A stretch of 64,000 bases of DNA from Rhizobium leguminosarum bv. viciae USDA 2370 (GCF_002008365.1 NZ_MRDL01000047.1:62001-126000); one strand, 5' to 3'. Counted from the stretch's first letter, positions 33,581 to 43,313 are shown. Notes: generated by a model from the letters alone, not told the origin. Made by a program: numbers and translations.

Positions 33581-34025
33581 GTCTCTTTCTTTTTCTTACA
33601 GGGCTTCTTCTTATGGGCTTTTTCTTGCGGGCGCAGCCGTTAGACCTTTGCGACGCCTTTGACAACCCGCCCTGTTGTTGGGGGTAACATCGCCGAACGC
33701 TTTCAAAGAATCGCGCTACATCGGCCGAAGCGATGAACAAACGGCTCCGTTGCCGGGGGTTCAGCGCCGCTCGCGCGCCACTGCGTCACGAGACTGTCGG
33801 GGCCGATATCGGTACTTCGGCGCGTTTCCGCAAGGTCCGCCAATGCCGCATCAGCTATGCGAAAATGACTGAGGCCGGAGAGTTCGAAAGGCTCGGCGCC
33901 TGTAATACCGCCGACACAGAAGGGGCGCATAGAACGCGGCGGCCGTTCTTAGCCGTTCTTTGGGGGCCGTCATTTCACGCCGTCCCGGCATTCACATTGA
34001 TCATTCACATTGATGGAGCGCATCC
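33581..34025. other. Intergenic region, no supported gene
   Basis: These 445 bases lie between divergent genes. Short ORFs exist on both strands, including a 75-codon minus frame at 33703-33930, but none has a ribosome-binding site or a recognisable motif. The promoters of the cupin and isomerase-like genes must lie here. The tandem repeat TTCACATTGATCATTCACATTGAT is just before 34020. Confidence 0.5.
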
Positions 34026-34844
34026 ATGTCTTCTCTTCCCGTCGTCGGTGCCGCCATGACGCTCGATGAAGTCGAACTTCACCGTGACTGGCTGTTCGAA
34101 AAGTCCCGCGATCTCGAATTGCAGAGCTTCGTCGATGCCGAGATTCTGAACGGTGACTGGGCGCCGCGCGCCGCCCGCGCCAGAAGGCTTCTCGACGGTC
34201 ATGGTGGCCGCCTCGGCATTCACGGCCCGTTCTGGGGCTTCACCATCGCCTCGGAAGATCCTGATATCCGCGCCATTGTCACCCGGCGTCTGCTGCAGGG
34301 GCTCGATGTCTGTGCCGCCATCGGCGCGACCCAAATGGTCATCCACAGCCCCTATACGTCCTGGTCCTACAACAATCTCGACGACAATGCCGGCGCCCGC
34401 GAGGCCTTGGTCGAGCGCACGCACATGACCCTGCGCGATGCCGTCAGGCGCGCCGAGGATATCGGCTGCACCATGGTCATCGAGAACATCGAGGACAAGG
34501 ATCCGCATATTCGCGTGGCGCTCGCCGAAAGCTTCCAATCGCCTGCCGTCGCCGTCTCGATCGATACCGGCCATGCCCATTATGCCCATGGCTATACCGG
34601 TGCTCCGCCGGTCGATTATTACGTCAAGGCCGCTGGCAATCGCCTGCAGCATGTCCATCTGCAGGATGCCGACGGATATGCCGATCGCCATTGGAGCCTC
34701 GGTGAGGGCTCGATCCACTGGCACGCCGTCTTTAGAGCCCTTGCCAAGCTCGAAAGCAATCCGCGCCTCATCATCGAGATCAAGGATAAGTCCAAGATCC
34801 CGGCTTCATCAGCTTTTCTCGCCTCGATCGGCGTAGCTCAGTAG
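34026..34844 (+). CDS. Sugar phosphate isomerase/epimerase-like TIM barrel protein
   Basis: The 272-residue protein fits the AP-endonuclease-2/xylose isomerase-like barrel: GIHGPFWGF, MVIHSPYTSW, IENIEDKDPH, SIDTGHAHYAHG and HVHLQDADGY provide the metal-binding Glu, Asp and His residues along the barrel. Members act on sugars and related polyols. It is cytoplasmic. It is a stand-alone gene, convergent with an alcohol dehydrogenase 66 bases away. The exact substrate is unknown. Confidence 0.82.
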   Translation: MSSLPVVGAAMTLDEVELHRDWLFEKSRDLELQSFVDAEILNGDWAPRAARARRLLDGHGGRLGIHGPFWGFTIASEDPDIRAIVTRRLLQGLDVCAAIGATQMVIHSPYTSWSYNNLDDNAGAREALVERTHMTLRDAVRRAEDIGCTMVIENIEDKDPHIRVALAESFQSPAVAVSIDTGHAHYAHGYTGAPPVDYYVKAAGNRLQHVHLQDADGYADRHWSLGEGSIHWHAVFRALAKLESNPRLIIEIKDKSKIPASSAFLASIGVAQ

Positions 34845-34910
34845 GGTCTGTTGCTCGTCCCGCCCTCCCTCATTCCCGTGCTGGCCACGGGCGGGGAGGG
34901 TGGAATTCCC

Positions 34911-35954
34911 TCATGAAAACCGGGTAATCACGCTGATCCCCGTGGCCTCAGCTTTGTCGAGCGCCATCAGCGCCGGCACCGCCTCCTCGAGGCTAACCCG
35001 CCGTCCGATCAGCTTCTGCGGCGCGATCTTGCCGGCCGAAAGCATCGACAGCATGGCGTCGTAACGCCAGGCCTGCATGCCGTGGCTACCATAGATTTCC
35101 AGCTCGTGGCCGATCACTTGCGCCATTGGAATCTGCGGCGTTGCGTGTTCACCGAGCATCAGCCCCACTTGTACATGCCGCCCGCGCCGGCGCAGATTCT
35201 TGATCGAGTTGAAGCAGGTGACAGGATGGCCGAGCGCGTCGATCGAGACATGCGCGCCGCCCTTGGTGATTTCGCGCACTGCCTCCGCCACGTCGGCGAC
35301 GCCTGACGCATTGACCGTCGCCACCGCCCCACAATCCCGCGCAAAGGCAAGCTTCTCCTCGGAAATGTCGATGCCGATCGCATTCGCTCCGAGCGCCGTG
35401 GCGATCATGATCGCCGACAGGCCGACGCCGCCGCAGCCATGCACGGCGATCCATTCGCCGGGCCCAGTGCGCGCCTGGTCGGCAACGGCGCGAAACGAAG
35501 TGGCGAAGCGGCAGCCGAGGCTTGCCGCCGTCGCATCGTCGATCGTGTCGGGCAGGTGCACCAGATTGGTCTCGGCATAATCGATCGCCACATATTCGGC
35601 GAACGACCCCCAATGGGTGAAGCCCGGCTGGAATTGGTTCGGGCAGACCTGCTGGTTGCCGGAATGGCATTCGCTGCAATGGCCGCAGCCGGAAACGAAA
35701 GGCACGGTCACCCGGTCGCCGACCTTGAAGCGCATCACGCCGCGGCCGGTGGCGACGATCCGCCCGGCAAGCTCGTGTCCCGGCACATGCGGCAGGCGGA
35801 TATCCGGGTCGTGGCCCATCCAGCCGTGCCAGTCGCTACGGCAGAGCCCGCTGGCCCCGACCGCTATGACGACGCCGTCCTCGGTTGGCGTCGGATCGGG
35901 CAGGGTGCGGATTTCGGGCGCCTGTTCGAAGGCTTCGTAGAACATGGCTTTCAT
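34911..35954 (-). CDS. Zinc-dependent alcohol dehydrogenase
   Basis: The 347-residue MDR-family enzyme has the catalytic-zinc residues in GLCRSDWHGW and PGHELAG, the structural-zinc cysteines in SGCGHCSECHSGNQQVC, and the NAD-binding glycine motif HGCGGVGLSAI. It oxidises an alcohol with NAD. The ATG at 35954 follows AGGGAAG; the longer frame to 36101 is rejected, as the family starts at MKAMFYEAF. A related group includes alcohol dehydrogenases acting on aldehydes of lignin or amino acid breakdown; the substrate is not determined. Confidence 0.9.
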   Translation of the reverse strand: MKAMFYEAFEQAPEIRTLPDPTPTEDGVVIAVGASGLCRSDWHGWMGHDPDIRLPHVPGHELAGRIVATGRGVMRFKVGDRVTVPFVSGCGHCSECHSGNQQVCPNQFQPGFTHWGSFAEYVAIDYAETNLVHLPDTIDDATAASLGCRFATSFRAVADQARTGPGEWIAVHGCGGVGLSAIMIATALGANAIGIDISEEKLAFARDCGAVATVNASGVADVAEAVREITKGGAHVSIDALGHPVTCFNSIKNLRRRGRHVQVGLMLGEHATPQIPMAQVIGHELEIYGSHGMQAWRYDAMLSMLSAGKIAPQKLIGRRVSLEEAVPALMALDKAEATGISVITRFS

Positions 35955-36201
35955 CGGCGTCTTCCCTTGCTGTCTATCCGTGATTGCGCGCATGATGACA
36001 TGCGGCAGGTAGCCATTCCAACATTCCATTCCATCATTTTTGCTGATGCACCCATCGATGAAGCCGCCGTGCTGCGCACGAATATTGCGGCCTGCCGCCA
36101 TTCCCCGGCATTTTCTTGCTTCCGCGTTTCCGCTCGGGATTTGTCCTTGACCCGGCTTGCCGCAGCGGTTTTTCCTTCTCCGGCTTCAGGAGGAAACCAT
36201 C

Positions 36202-37089
36202 ATGGCCGTCGATACATCACCCCGTTCAACCACCTGGACCCATGTCGACGGGGAGTGGCTCCCTGGCAATCCGCCGCTGATCGGGCCGACCTCGCACGCC
36301 ATGTGGCTGGGCTCGACGGTCTTCGACGGCGCCCGCTGGTTCGACGGCATCGCGCCGGATCTCGACCTGCACTGCCAGCGCATCAACCGCTCAGCGCTCG
36401 CCATGGGCCTGAAGCCGGTAAAATCAGCCGAGGAGATTGCCGCACTTGCCTGGGAAGGCGTTGCGAAATTCGACGGTGCGACGGCAATCTATATCAAGCC
36501 GATGTACTGGGGCGAACACGGTTCGCCCGGCAGCGTCGTCGCCGTCGACGGGGAATCGACCCGCTTCGCGCTCTGCCTGTTCGAGGCGCCGATGGGCGGC
36601 CATGGCGGCACCAGCCTCACCGTCTCGCCCTATCGCCGCCCCTCGCCGGAAACCGCGATGACCGAGGCGAAAACCGGCTCGCTCTATCCAAACAGCGGCC
36701 GCATGATCGCCGAAGCGCGCAGCCGCGGTTTCGACAATGCGCTGGTGCGCGACTTGAACGGCAATGTCGTCGAGACCGCTTCCTCGAACATCTTCATGGT
36801 CAGGGACGGCGTGGTGATGACGCCGGCCGCCAACCGCACCTTCCTCGCCGGCATCACCCGCGCCCGCGTCATCGGCCTGCTGCGCCAGGCCGGTTTCGAC
36901 GTGCACGAAGCAACGCTCTCCGTCGAGGATTTCATGCAAGCCGACGAGATCTTCACCACCGGCAACTATTCCAAGGTCGTTAGCGTTGCCCGCCTCGACG
37001 ACCGCAACCTCCAGGAAGGCCCGGTCACCCGCAAGGCGCTGGAACTCTACATGGACTGGGCCTACGGCCGCAGCGAAAGCGAGGAGTGA
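36202..37089 (+). CDS. Branched-chain-type class IV aminotransferase
   Basis: The 295-residue protein has the fold-type IV PLP signature: the lysine in TEAKTGSLYPNSGRMIAEA, then GFDNALVRDLNGNVVETASSNIFMV and the TRARVIGLL segment. It resembles the branched-chain amino acid aminotransferase-like group, which uses 2-oxoglutarate as acceptor; D-amino acid or other variants are possible. AGGAGG lies 8 bases before the ATG at 36202, and longer starts are rejected. A CCCTCATCC-type repeat and a small hairpin follow it. Confidence 0.88.
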   Translation: MAVDTSPRSTTWTHVDGEWLPGNPPLIGPTSHAMWLGSTVFDGARWFDGIAPDLDLHCQRINRSALAMGLKPVKSAEEIAALAWEGVAKFDGATAIYIKPMYWGEHGSPGSVVAVDGESTRFALCLFEAPMGGHGGTSLTVSPYRRPSPETAMTEAKTGSLYPNSGRMIAEARSRGFDNALVRDLNGNVVETASSNIFMVRDGVVMTPAANRTFLAGITRARVIGLLRQAGFDVHEATLSVEDFMQADEIFTTGNYSKVVSVARLDDRNLQEGPVTRKALELYMDWAYGRSESEE

Positions 37090-37196
37090 GGAGAGGTCCC
37101 GCGAAGCGGGAGCAATCGATCCAGTGAATCGATTGCAACGACGAACGCCCGAAGCGCAAGCGCAGGGCTGCAGCGGTTCGGCGGATCAGGGTCCGC

Positions 37197-37251
37197 CCCG
37201 CCCCTCATCCGCCTGGCGGCACCTTCTCCCCGCTTGCGGGGCGAAGGGGGA
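37197..37251 (+). repeat. CCCTCATCCGCC-CCTTCTCCCC repeat
   Basis: CCCCTCATCCGCC, GGCGGCACCTTCTCCCC and GCTTGCGGGGCGAAGGGGG form one unit of the same family as 14141-14278 and 18484-18648. It lies between convergent genes. A separate hairpin-prone stretch (TCCCGCGAAGCGGGA) is at 37098-37112. Confidence 0.65.
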
Positions 37252-37283
37252 TAGCCGCAGCCTCTCAGTTCCCGCAAAGGTCG

Positions 37284-37919
37284 TCAAAAGTACTCATCTC
37301 GCCTGTAGAAATTGCCGTAGAGGTGCGTCAGCACCGAATTGGCTGCCAATTTTTCTTCATCGCTGTCGCCATAAACCAGTTTGGGCGGATCGCTTTCGCT
37401 AAAGATGAGAGCGACAAAATGATTGTAACCCGCGCCGGCGATCCCTGTCGAAACGTCGCGCCCCTCGATGATCGTACCGTTCTGTGCAGAGCCACTCGCG
37501 GCTGCCGCCGCTTCGAAACGCGATTTATTGAAAATGACGTACCATAGCCAGGGATCGAACAAAGGCACGGTGATCATCGTCCCAAAACAAACCGGAACAA
37601 TGATGATAGCAATAAGACGACTCACCATTCCACGGATACGACGACGAAATAACGCGACTAATGCGCCGACAAACCAAACGAACAGTATGCCCGCGACCGA
37701 GAGAAAGAGCAGCGGCCCTCCCAATAGATCGAAGAGTCCTCGTAGCCCATTGGCCGAATCAAGCGGCCAAAAATCCAAGGCGCGATGGTAAGCTGCACAC
37801 GCGGTGCCAAGAAAAGCGGCGATGACCATTCGCCGAACATTCCAAATGTCTATGGGCACAGCCGACGCACCATCCTGTTGTTTTTCATAGTCGAATGGTG
37901 TCCAGCGAAGTCGGGGCAT
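37284..37919 (-). CDS. Hypothetical membrane protein
   Basis: The 211-residue protein has three hydrophobic segments: about 30-46, 66-90 (GGPLLFLSVAGILFVWFVGALVALF) and 100-120 (LIAIIIVPVCFGTMI), then a soluble C-terminal part with GAGYNHFVALIFSESDPP and THLYGNFYRRDEYF. I do not recognise the family. No strong ribosome-binding site is seen. GC content is lower than in neighbours, suggesting recent acquisition. Confidence 0.65.
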   Translation of the reverse strand: MPRLRWTPFDYEKQQDGASAVPIDIWNVRRMVIAAFLGTACAAYHRALDFWPLDSANGLRGLFDLLGGPLLFLSVAGILFVWFVGALVALFRRRIRGMVSRLIAIIIVPVCFGTMITVPLFDPWLWYVIFNKSRFEAAAAASGSAQNGTIIEGRDVSTGIAGAGYNHFVALIFSESDPPKLVYGDSDEEKLAANSVLTHLYGNFYRRDEYF

Positions 37920-37995
37920 TTTTGGGGCCGAACGGCATTGCTGCCGAATTCCGCTGTGTTGCAGTGAAGGCTGACCTCCAATGTAAAATTCCCCC

Positions 37996-38898
37996 TCACG
38001 TCATCCACTTCCGATGTTCCGCAAATCTCTCCGCCAAGAGATCGATGAACAGCCGCACCTTGGTCGGCAGGTGGCTGCGGTTGGGATAGACCGCGTTGAT
38101 GTTGAACTCGATCGGCCGGTAGTCCGGCATGATCTTCACCAGCCGCCCTTCGGCGATGTCGTCGAACACCACGAAACTCGGCGCCAGGAAGATGCCCCGC
38201 CCGGTCAGCGTCAGGAAGCGCAGCATCTCGGCACTATTGGAGACGACATTGCCGCTGATCTTGACGCTCTCCTGTTTGCCCTCGCCATCCTCGAAGCGCC
38301 ATTCGTCGCCATAGGGGTGATAGGCATATTGCAGGCAATTGTGATCGGCGACCTCGGCCGGCGTCTTCGGCATCGGACGGCTCTCGAAATAGGCCGGCGA
38401 GCAGACGAGCATATGGCGCCAGGGCGTCAGCTTGCGCGCGACAAGCGACGAATCCGGCGGCAGTACGGTGCGCATCACCAGATCGTAGCCATCCTCGATC
38501 ATGTCGACCATCCGCTCGCCGACGCTGAAATCGAGTGAGATCGACGGATAGAGCTCCATAAATTCGCTGACGACAGGCGAGAGGAAACGCACGATGGCGC
38601 TGCTGGTATAGACCTTCAACGTGCCGCGCGGCGTCGAACTCAGCGCGCCTGCCGTCCGGTCCGCCTCTTCCAGCTCGGCCAGGATCTGCAAAGAGCGCTC
38701 ATAGTAATATTTGCCGGTTTCGGTCAGGCTGACCTTGCGCGTCGTGCGGTTGAGCAGCCGCACGCCGAGCCGGTCCTCCAGCGATTGCACGTGGTTGCCG
38801 ACCATGGTGACGGACATGTTGAGCCGGCGCGCGGCGGCGGAAAAACCACCGCATTCCACCACCCGGCCAAAGACTGTGAGGCTTGTCAACCGATCCAT
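37996..38898 (-). CDS. LysR-family transcriptional regulator
   Basis: The 300-residue protein has the N-terminal helix-turn-helix (MDRLTSLTVFGRVVECGGFSAAARRLN followed by the recognition helix) and the C-terminal periplasmic-binding-like effector domain (about 90-295). It is divergent from the emrA-emrB efflux genes 138 bases away and probably regulates them in response to an aromatic or antibiotic-like ligand. The 138-base gap is AT-rich and carries the promoters. Its identity is clear; the ligand is not. Confidence 0.88.
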   Translation of the reverse strand: MDRLTSLTVFGRVVECGGFSAAARRLNMSVTMVGNHVQSLEDRLGVRLLNRTTRKVSLTETGKYYYERSLQILAELEEADRTAGALSSTPRGTLKVYTSSAIVRFLSPVVSEFMELYPSISLDFSVGERMVDMIEDGYDLVMRTVLPPDSSLVARKLTPWRHMLVCSPAYFESRPMPKTPAEVADHNCLQYAYHPYGDEWRFEDGEGKQESVKISGNVVSNSAEMLRFLTLTGRGIFLAPSFVVFDDIAEGRLVKIMPDYRPIEFNINAVYPNRSHLPTKVRLFIDLLAERFAEHRKWMT

Positions 38899-39036
38899 AT
38901 TGCCCTCGGATTATCCGCTGAGAGTTGATGATCCTTCCCGATTTAAGCAGATTATCAAAATAAATGTCAGGGTGCATTTTCCTGCGCATCGAACATGGCC
39001 TCTCACAGAGGAGGCCAACGGTGAAGGAGAATTGCG

Positions 39037-40338
39037 ATGCTCGAGTTACCCCACAGGCAAGTTTTCGAAAGTGCGAAGCAGGCCGAGCAGATCTTGGCCG
39101 AGGAAGCCGCCAGGGCGCCGGCCGCCGAGGCGCCCGCCATGCCTGTCTCTGAAGCGCCGGTCGCCGAAGTACCGGCTGCGGACGCATCAGTCGCGGAAGC
39201 GCCCAAAAAGACCGGCCGTCGGATCGTCAAGCGCGCCGTCCTTGCCGCCGCGCTGCTTGCCGGCGTCGCTTTCGCAGGCGATTTCGGCTATCGCTACTGG
39301 ACGGTCGGCCGCTTCATCGAATCCACCGACGATGCCTATGTGAAGGCCGATTACACCACTGTCGCCCCGAAGGTCGCCGGCTATATCAGCCAGGTGCTGG
39401 TCAACGACAATGACACGGTCAAGGCCGGTCAGGTTCTCGCCCGCATCGACGATCGCGACTTCCGGGCCGCACTGTCGCAGGCCAGAGCCGATGTGAAGGC
39501 GGCCGAAGCCGCCATCACCAATATCGACGCCCAGATCTCCTTGCAGCAATCGGTGATCGAGCAGGCGAGGGCGACGATCGATGCCTCGCAGGCATCGTTG
39601 GAATTTGCCGTGTCCGATGCCGCCCGCTCGGCCCGCCTGATCACCAACGGCGCCGGCACCCAGTCTCGCGCCGAACAGACCCAGTCGGCCCGTGACCAGG
39701 CCGCTGCTGCCGTCCAGCGCGACCGGGCAGCCCTCGTCACGGTTCAGAATAAGGTGCCGGTGCTGCAGACTGAGCGCGAACAGACCGTTGCCCAGCGCGA
39801 CCGTGCGGCCGCCGCCGCCCAGCAGGCAGAGCTCAACCTCTCCTATACGGACATCGTCGCCGCCGTCGACGGCACGGTCGGCGCCCGGTCGATCCGGGTC
39901 GGTCAGTATGTCACCTCGGGCACGCAGCTGATGGCGGTCGTGCCGCTGCATGCGGTCTATGTCGTCGCCAATTTCAAGGAAACGCAGCTGACCTATATCA
40001 GCCCCGGCCAGTCGGTCGAGATCAAGGTCGACAGCTTTCCCGACATCTCGATCAAGGGTCATGTCGACAGCGTTTCGCCGGCAAGCGGGCTGGAATTCTC
40101 GCTGCTGCCGCCGGACAACGCCACCGGCAATTTCACCAAGATCGTTCAGCGTATCCCGGTCAAGATCGTCATCGACGACGAAGCGCCGAGCGGGCTGTTA
40201 CGCTCGGGCATGTCGGTCGAGCCTGAAATCGATACCAAGGCTGCCCAAACCCGAGCTGCCGAGACCAAGGTTGGCGAGACCAAGCCTGCCCAAGCCTCTG
40301 GGGCGGCCGAAGAGGGATTATCCAGCCACGCTGGATGA
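39037..40338 (+). CDS. emrA: EmrA-type membrane fusion protein of a DHA2 efflux system
   Basis: The 433-residue protein has an unusual cytoplasmic N-terminal extension rich in Ala, Glu and Pro (about 20-57, repeats such as EAPVAEVPAADASVAEAPKK), one membrane helix (about 66-84), then the HlyD/EmrA lipoyl and hairpin domain (STDDAYVKADYTTVAPKVAGYI, a coiled coil at 150-280, beta barrel). It would link the inner-membrane EmrB to an outer-membrane channel. GAAGGAG precedes the ATG. emrB follows after 119 bases of Ala-poor, repeat-rich DNA; a LysR gene is divergent. Confidence 0.9.
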   Translation: MLELPHRQVFESAKQAEQILAEEAARAPAAEAPAMPVSEAPVAEVPAADASVAEAPKKTGRRIVKRAVLAAALLAGVAFAGDFGYRYWTVGRFIESTDDAYVKADYTTVAPKVAGYISQVLVNDNDTVKAGQVLARIDDRDFRAALSQARADVKAAEAAITNIDAQISLQQSVIEQARATIDASQASLEFAVSDAARSARLITNGAGTQSRAEQTQSARDQAAAAVQRDRAALVTVQNKVPVLQTEREQTVAQRDRAAAAAQQAELNLSYTDIVAAVDGTVGARSIRVGQYVTSGTQLMAVVPLHAVYVVANFKETQLTYISPGQSVEIKVDSFPDISIKGHVDSVSPASGLEFSLLPPDNATGNFTKIVQRIPVKIVIDDEAPSGLLRSGMSVEPEIDTKAAQTRAAETKVGETKPAQASGAAEEGLSSHAG

Positions 40339-40457
40339 TCCTTCCCTTCTTCGCCCAATGATCCCCGATCGTTCCCGAATGATCCCGATCATTCCCGAAT
40401 GATCACCCGAATCCCGTCATGAGAAAGTTTCCCGCGAGAGCTGGAAGGAGATAAGCC

Positions 40458-42077
40458 ATGGCCACTCTTCAGATCGCCGCAAACGGCAATTCGCTGACGC
40501 GCCCCGCCGCCGCAGCGCCCGTGGCACCTGCCGTCATGAGCCCTCTGCGCATGTGGGCAGCCGTTGTCGGCTCGACGCTCGGCGCCTTCATGGCCGTCCT
40601 CAACATCCAGATCGTCAACGCCTCGCTTGCCGATATCCAGGGCGCGATCGGCGCCGGCACGGATGACGGTGGCTGGATTTCGACTTCCTATCTGATCGCC
40701 GAGATTGTCGTCATTCCGCTCAGCGCCTGGTTGGCACGCGTCTTCTCGGTCCGCAACTATCTGCTTGTCAACGCCATCCTCTTTCTCATCTTCTCCGTCG
40801 CCTGCGCCTTCGCGGCCAATCTGCAGCAGATGATCATCCTGCGCGCCATTCAGGGCTTTTCCGGCGGCGTGCTGATCCCGATGGCCTTCACCATCATCAT
40901 CACCCTGCTGCCCAAGGCCAAGCAGCCGATCGGTCTCGCGCTCTTTGCCCTGTCTGCCACCTTCGCGCCGGCGATCGGCCCGACGATCGGCGGTTATCTC
41001 ACCGAGAACTGGGGCTGGGAACATATCTTCTACGTCAACCTGGTGCCCGGCGCGCTGATGGTCGGCCTGCTCTGGGTCTCGCTCGACCGCGCGCCGATGA
41101 ACCTGAAGCTGCTTGCCAAGGGCGACTGGCCGGGCATCGTCACCATGGCGATCGGCCTTGCGGCCCTGCAGACCGTGCTGGAAGAGGGCAACAAGGAAGA
41201 TTGGTTCGGCTCCGATTTCATTGTCCGCCTGTCTGTTATCGCTGCCGTCTCGCTGACGCTGTTCCTGATCATCGAGCTGAAGACTGCCAATCCGCTGCTG
41301 AACCTTCGCCTGCTGGTGCGCCGCAATTTCGGCTTCGGCATCGTCGCCAATTTCCTGCTCGGCATCGCGCTTTACGGCTCGGTCTTCGTGCTGCCGATCT
41401 ATCTGACCCGCATCCAGGGCTATAATTCCGAGCAGATCGGCATGGTTCTCGCCTGGACCGGCATCCCGCAGCTGCTGCTGATCCCGCTGGTGCCGCGCCT
41501 GATGAAGCGTTTCGACGTCCGCCTGCTGATCGTCGTCGGCTTTGCCCTTTTCGCCGCCTCGAACTTCATGAACGTCCATATGACCGGCGATTATGCGAGC
41601 GACCAGCTGTTCTGGCCGAACATCGTCCGCGCCATCGGCCAGGCGCTCGTCTTCACGCCGCTCTCGGCAATCGCTACCGCAGGCATCGAGCAGGAAAATG
41701 CCGGTTCGGCTTCGGCACTCTTCAACATGATGCGCAATCTCGGCGGCGCCGTCGGCATCGCCTCACTGCAGACCTTCCTGTCGAAGCGCGAACAGTTCCA
41801 CTCGAACATCCTCACGAATTCTGTCTCGGTCTTCGAGGAAGCCACCCGCGATCGCATCGCCAGGCTCACCGGCTACTTCGTGAACCACGGCGTCAGTGAT
41901 CAGGCGCTCGCCAGCCACAAGGCCGTCGTCGCCATCGCGCTGAAAATACGCAAGCAGGCCAATATCATGGCCTTCAGTGACACCTTCTTCCTGCTCGGCG
42001 TTGCCCTCGTCGTCGCCCTGCTTGCAACCCTGCTTCTCAGGAAACCCGGTCAACTTTCCGGCGGCGGCGCTCACTAG
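40458..42077 (+). CDS. emrB: EmrB/QacA-type DHA2 multidrug transporter
   Basis: The 539-residue protein has about 14 predicted membrane helices and MFS motifs: VVGSTLGAFMAVLNIQIVNAS (first helix of DHA2 exporters), ARVFSVRNYLL and GFSGGVLIPM, PAIGPTIGGYL. It exports drugs or other hydrophobic compounds by proton antiport, with the EmrA-like protein encoded upstream. GAAGGAGAT precedes the ATG at 40458. The next gene, an adenylate cyclase, follows after 30 bases and has its own strong ribosome-binding site. Confidence 0.92.
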   Translation: MATLQIAANGNSLTRPAAAAPVAPAVMSPLRMWAAVVGSTLGAFMAVLNIQIVNASLADIQGAIGAGTDDGGWISTSYLIAEIVVIPLSAWLARVFSVRNYLLVNAILFLIFSVACAFAANLQQMIILRAIQGFSGGVLIPMAFTIIITLLPKAKQPIGLALFALSATFAPAIGPTIGGYLTENWGWEHIFYVNLVPGALMVGLLWVSLDRAPMNLKLLAKGDWPGIVTMAIGLAALQTVLEEGNKEDWFGSDFIVRLSVIAAVSLTLFLIIELKTANPLLNLRLLVRRNFGFGIVANFLLGIALYGSVFVLPIYLTRIQGYNSEQIGMVLAWTGIPQLLLIPLVPRLMKRFDVRLLIVVGFALFAASNFMNVHMTGDYASDQLFWPNIVRAIGQALVFTPLSAIATAGIEQENAGSASALFNMMRNLGGAVGIASLQTFLSKREQFHSNILTNSVSVFEEATRDRIARLTGYFVNHGVSDQALASHKAVVAIALKIRKQANIMAFSDTFFLLGVALVVALLATLLLRKPGQLSGGGAH

Positions 42078-42107
42078 CGCCCCGCCTCCCTCAAGGAGGA
42101 GAAAGCC

Positions 42108-43313
42108 ATGACGTCAGCGATCTATGCTCCCGATACCGACAGGCTCCCGACGAAGACCGTCGGCCATGCCGTCAGCGCCGCTGCGCTGCTCTCCATCATC
42201 GAATGGCTCTCCGGCGATGAATGCCACGCGCTCGACGAAGCGGGCCTCGTCTCCGGCCTCGGCCGCAGGCTCCAGGCGCTCGGCCTGCCGGTCGACCGGC
42301 TGACCTTGCATCTGATGACGCTGCATCCCGAGTTCATCGGCCGCACCATCGCCTGGGCGCCGGGCGAACCGGTCGAGATCCACGACCGGGAACACGGCGC
42401 CCGGGTCGCCATATCAAATACGCCACTGCGCAAGGTCATGGAAACCCGCGAACCGCTTGTGGTCGATACCAGAGAAAGTGTGCATGGCCGCTGGCAGCAT
42501 ATCGATGTCTTTGCCGACCGCGGCCTGATGCAGCTCGTCATCGCGCCACTTTGCAATGTCGACGGCCCGGTCAGCGCTGCCGTCTTCGGTACGAAGCGGC
42601 CGGGCGGCTTCACCGCCACCGAACGTCAGGTGATCGAGCGCATCCTGCCGGCGCTGCGCAACACCAGCGAACTGCGCATCCTTCGCCAGGTCGAGCTCAG
42701 CCTGCTCGATACCTATATCGGCCCGCTGACGGCAAGCCGCATCCTGGCCGGCCGCATCCGCCGCGACGAGGTCGAATCGATGGAGGCAGCCCTGCTGCTC
42801 TGTGATCTCAGAGGCTTTACCGAACTGTCGAACCGGCTGCCGGGCAGCACCGTGCTCGGCCTGCTCAACGCCTACTTCGATAAAATCGTGCCGGCCATCA
42901 CCCGCGAAGGCGGCGAGGTGCTGAAATTCATGGGCGACGCCGTGCTTGCCTTTTTCCCGGGCTATGATGCCGCCCATTCGTGCGGCGCGGCCCTGGCATC
43001 GGCCCGCGCTATCCTCGATGAGATCGACCATTTCCAATATGAGGGCCTCGGCGTGAAGGCCGGCATCGCCCTGCATTACGGCGAGGTCAGCTACGGCAAT
43101 GTCGGCTCCGGCCGCCGCCTCGACTTCACCCTGATCGGCGGCGACGTCAACCTGGTCAGCCGCATCCAGACCGCCTGCAGCGAACTGGGAGAGCCCTTGC
43201 TGATGTCGGCGCCGTTCCGTGAGGAGGCCGGGGCAGGGGATGCCGTCTCTGTCGGGGCGCACAGGCTGAAGGGTTTTGCCGATCCGGTGGAGCTGTTCAC
43301 GATCGTGCGGTAG
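42108..43313 (+). CDS. GAF-like and class III adenylate/guanylate cyclase
   Basis: The 401-residue protein has an N-terminal GAF-like sensor region (about 30-200) and a class III nucleotide cyclase domain (about 225-400) with LLLCDLRGFTELSNRL (first metal Asp), KFMGDAVLAFFP (second metal Asp) and GGDVNLVSRIQ. No membrane segments are seen, so it is cytoplasmic. Whether it makes cAMP or cGMP cannot be told. It starts 30 bases after emrB, with AAGGAGGAG, so it is very likely cotranscribed with the efflux genes. Confidence 0.9.
   Translation: MTSAIYAPDTDRLPTKTVGHAVSAAALLSIIEWLSGDECHALDEAGLVSGLGRRLQALGLPVDRLTLHLMTLHPEFIGRTIAWAPGEPVEIHDREHGARVAISNTPLRKVMETREPLVVDTRESVHGRWQHIDVFADRGLMQLVIAPLCNVDGPVSAAVFGTKRPGGFTATERQVIERILPALRNTSELRILRQVELSLLDTYIGPLTASRILAGRIRRDEVESMEAALLLCDLRGFTELSNRLPGSTVLGLLNAYFDKIVPAITREGGEVLKFMGDAVLAFFPGYDAAHSCGAALASARAILDEIDHFQYEGLGVKAGIALHYGEVSYGNVGSGRRLDFTLIGGDVNLVSRIQTACSELGEPLLMSAPFREEAGAGDAVSVGAHRLKGFADPVELFTIVR

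Noticed and set aside
33703..33930. 75-codon minus-strand ORF between the cupin and isomerase-like genes
   Set aside because: No ribosome-binding site, no motif and no sensible composition; more likely promoter DNA or remnant.
35439..36983. 514-codon plus-strand ORF
   Set aside because: It spans the antisense of the alcohol dehydrogenase and a shifted frame of the aminotransferase; its sequence matches neither family and no start signal is seen.
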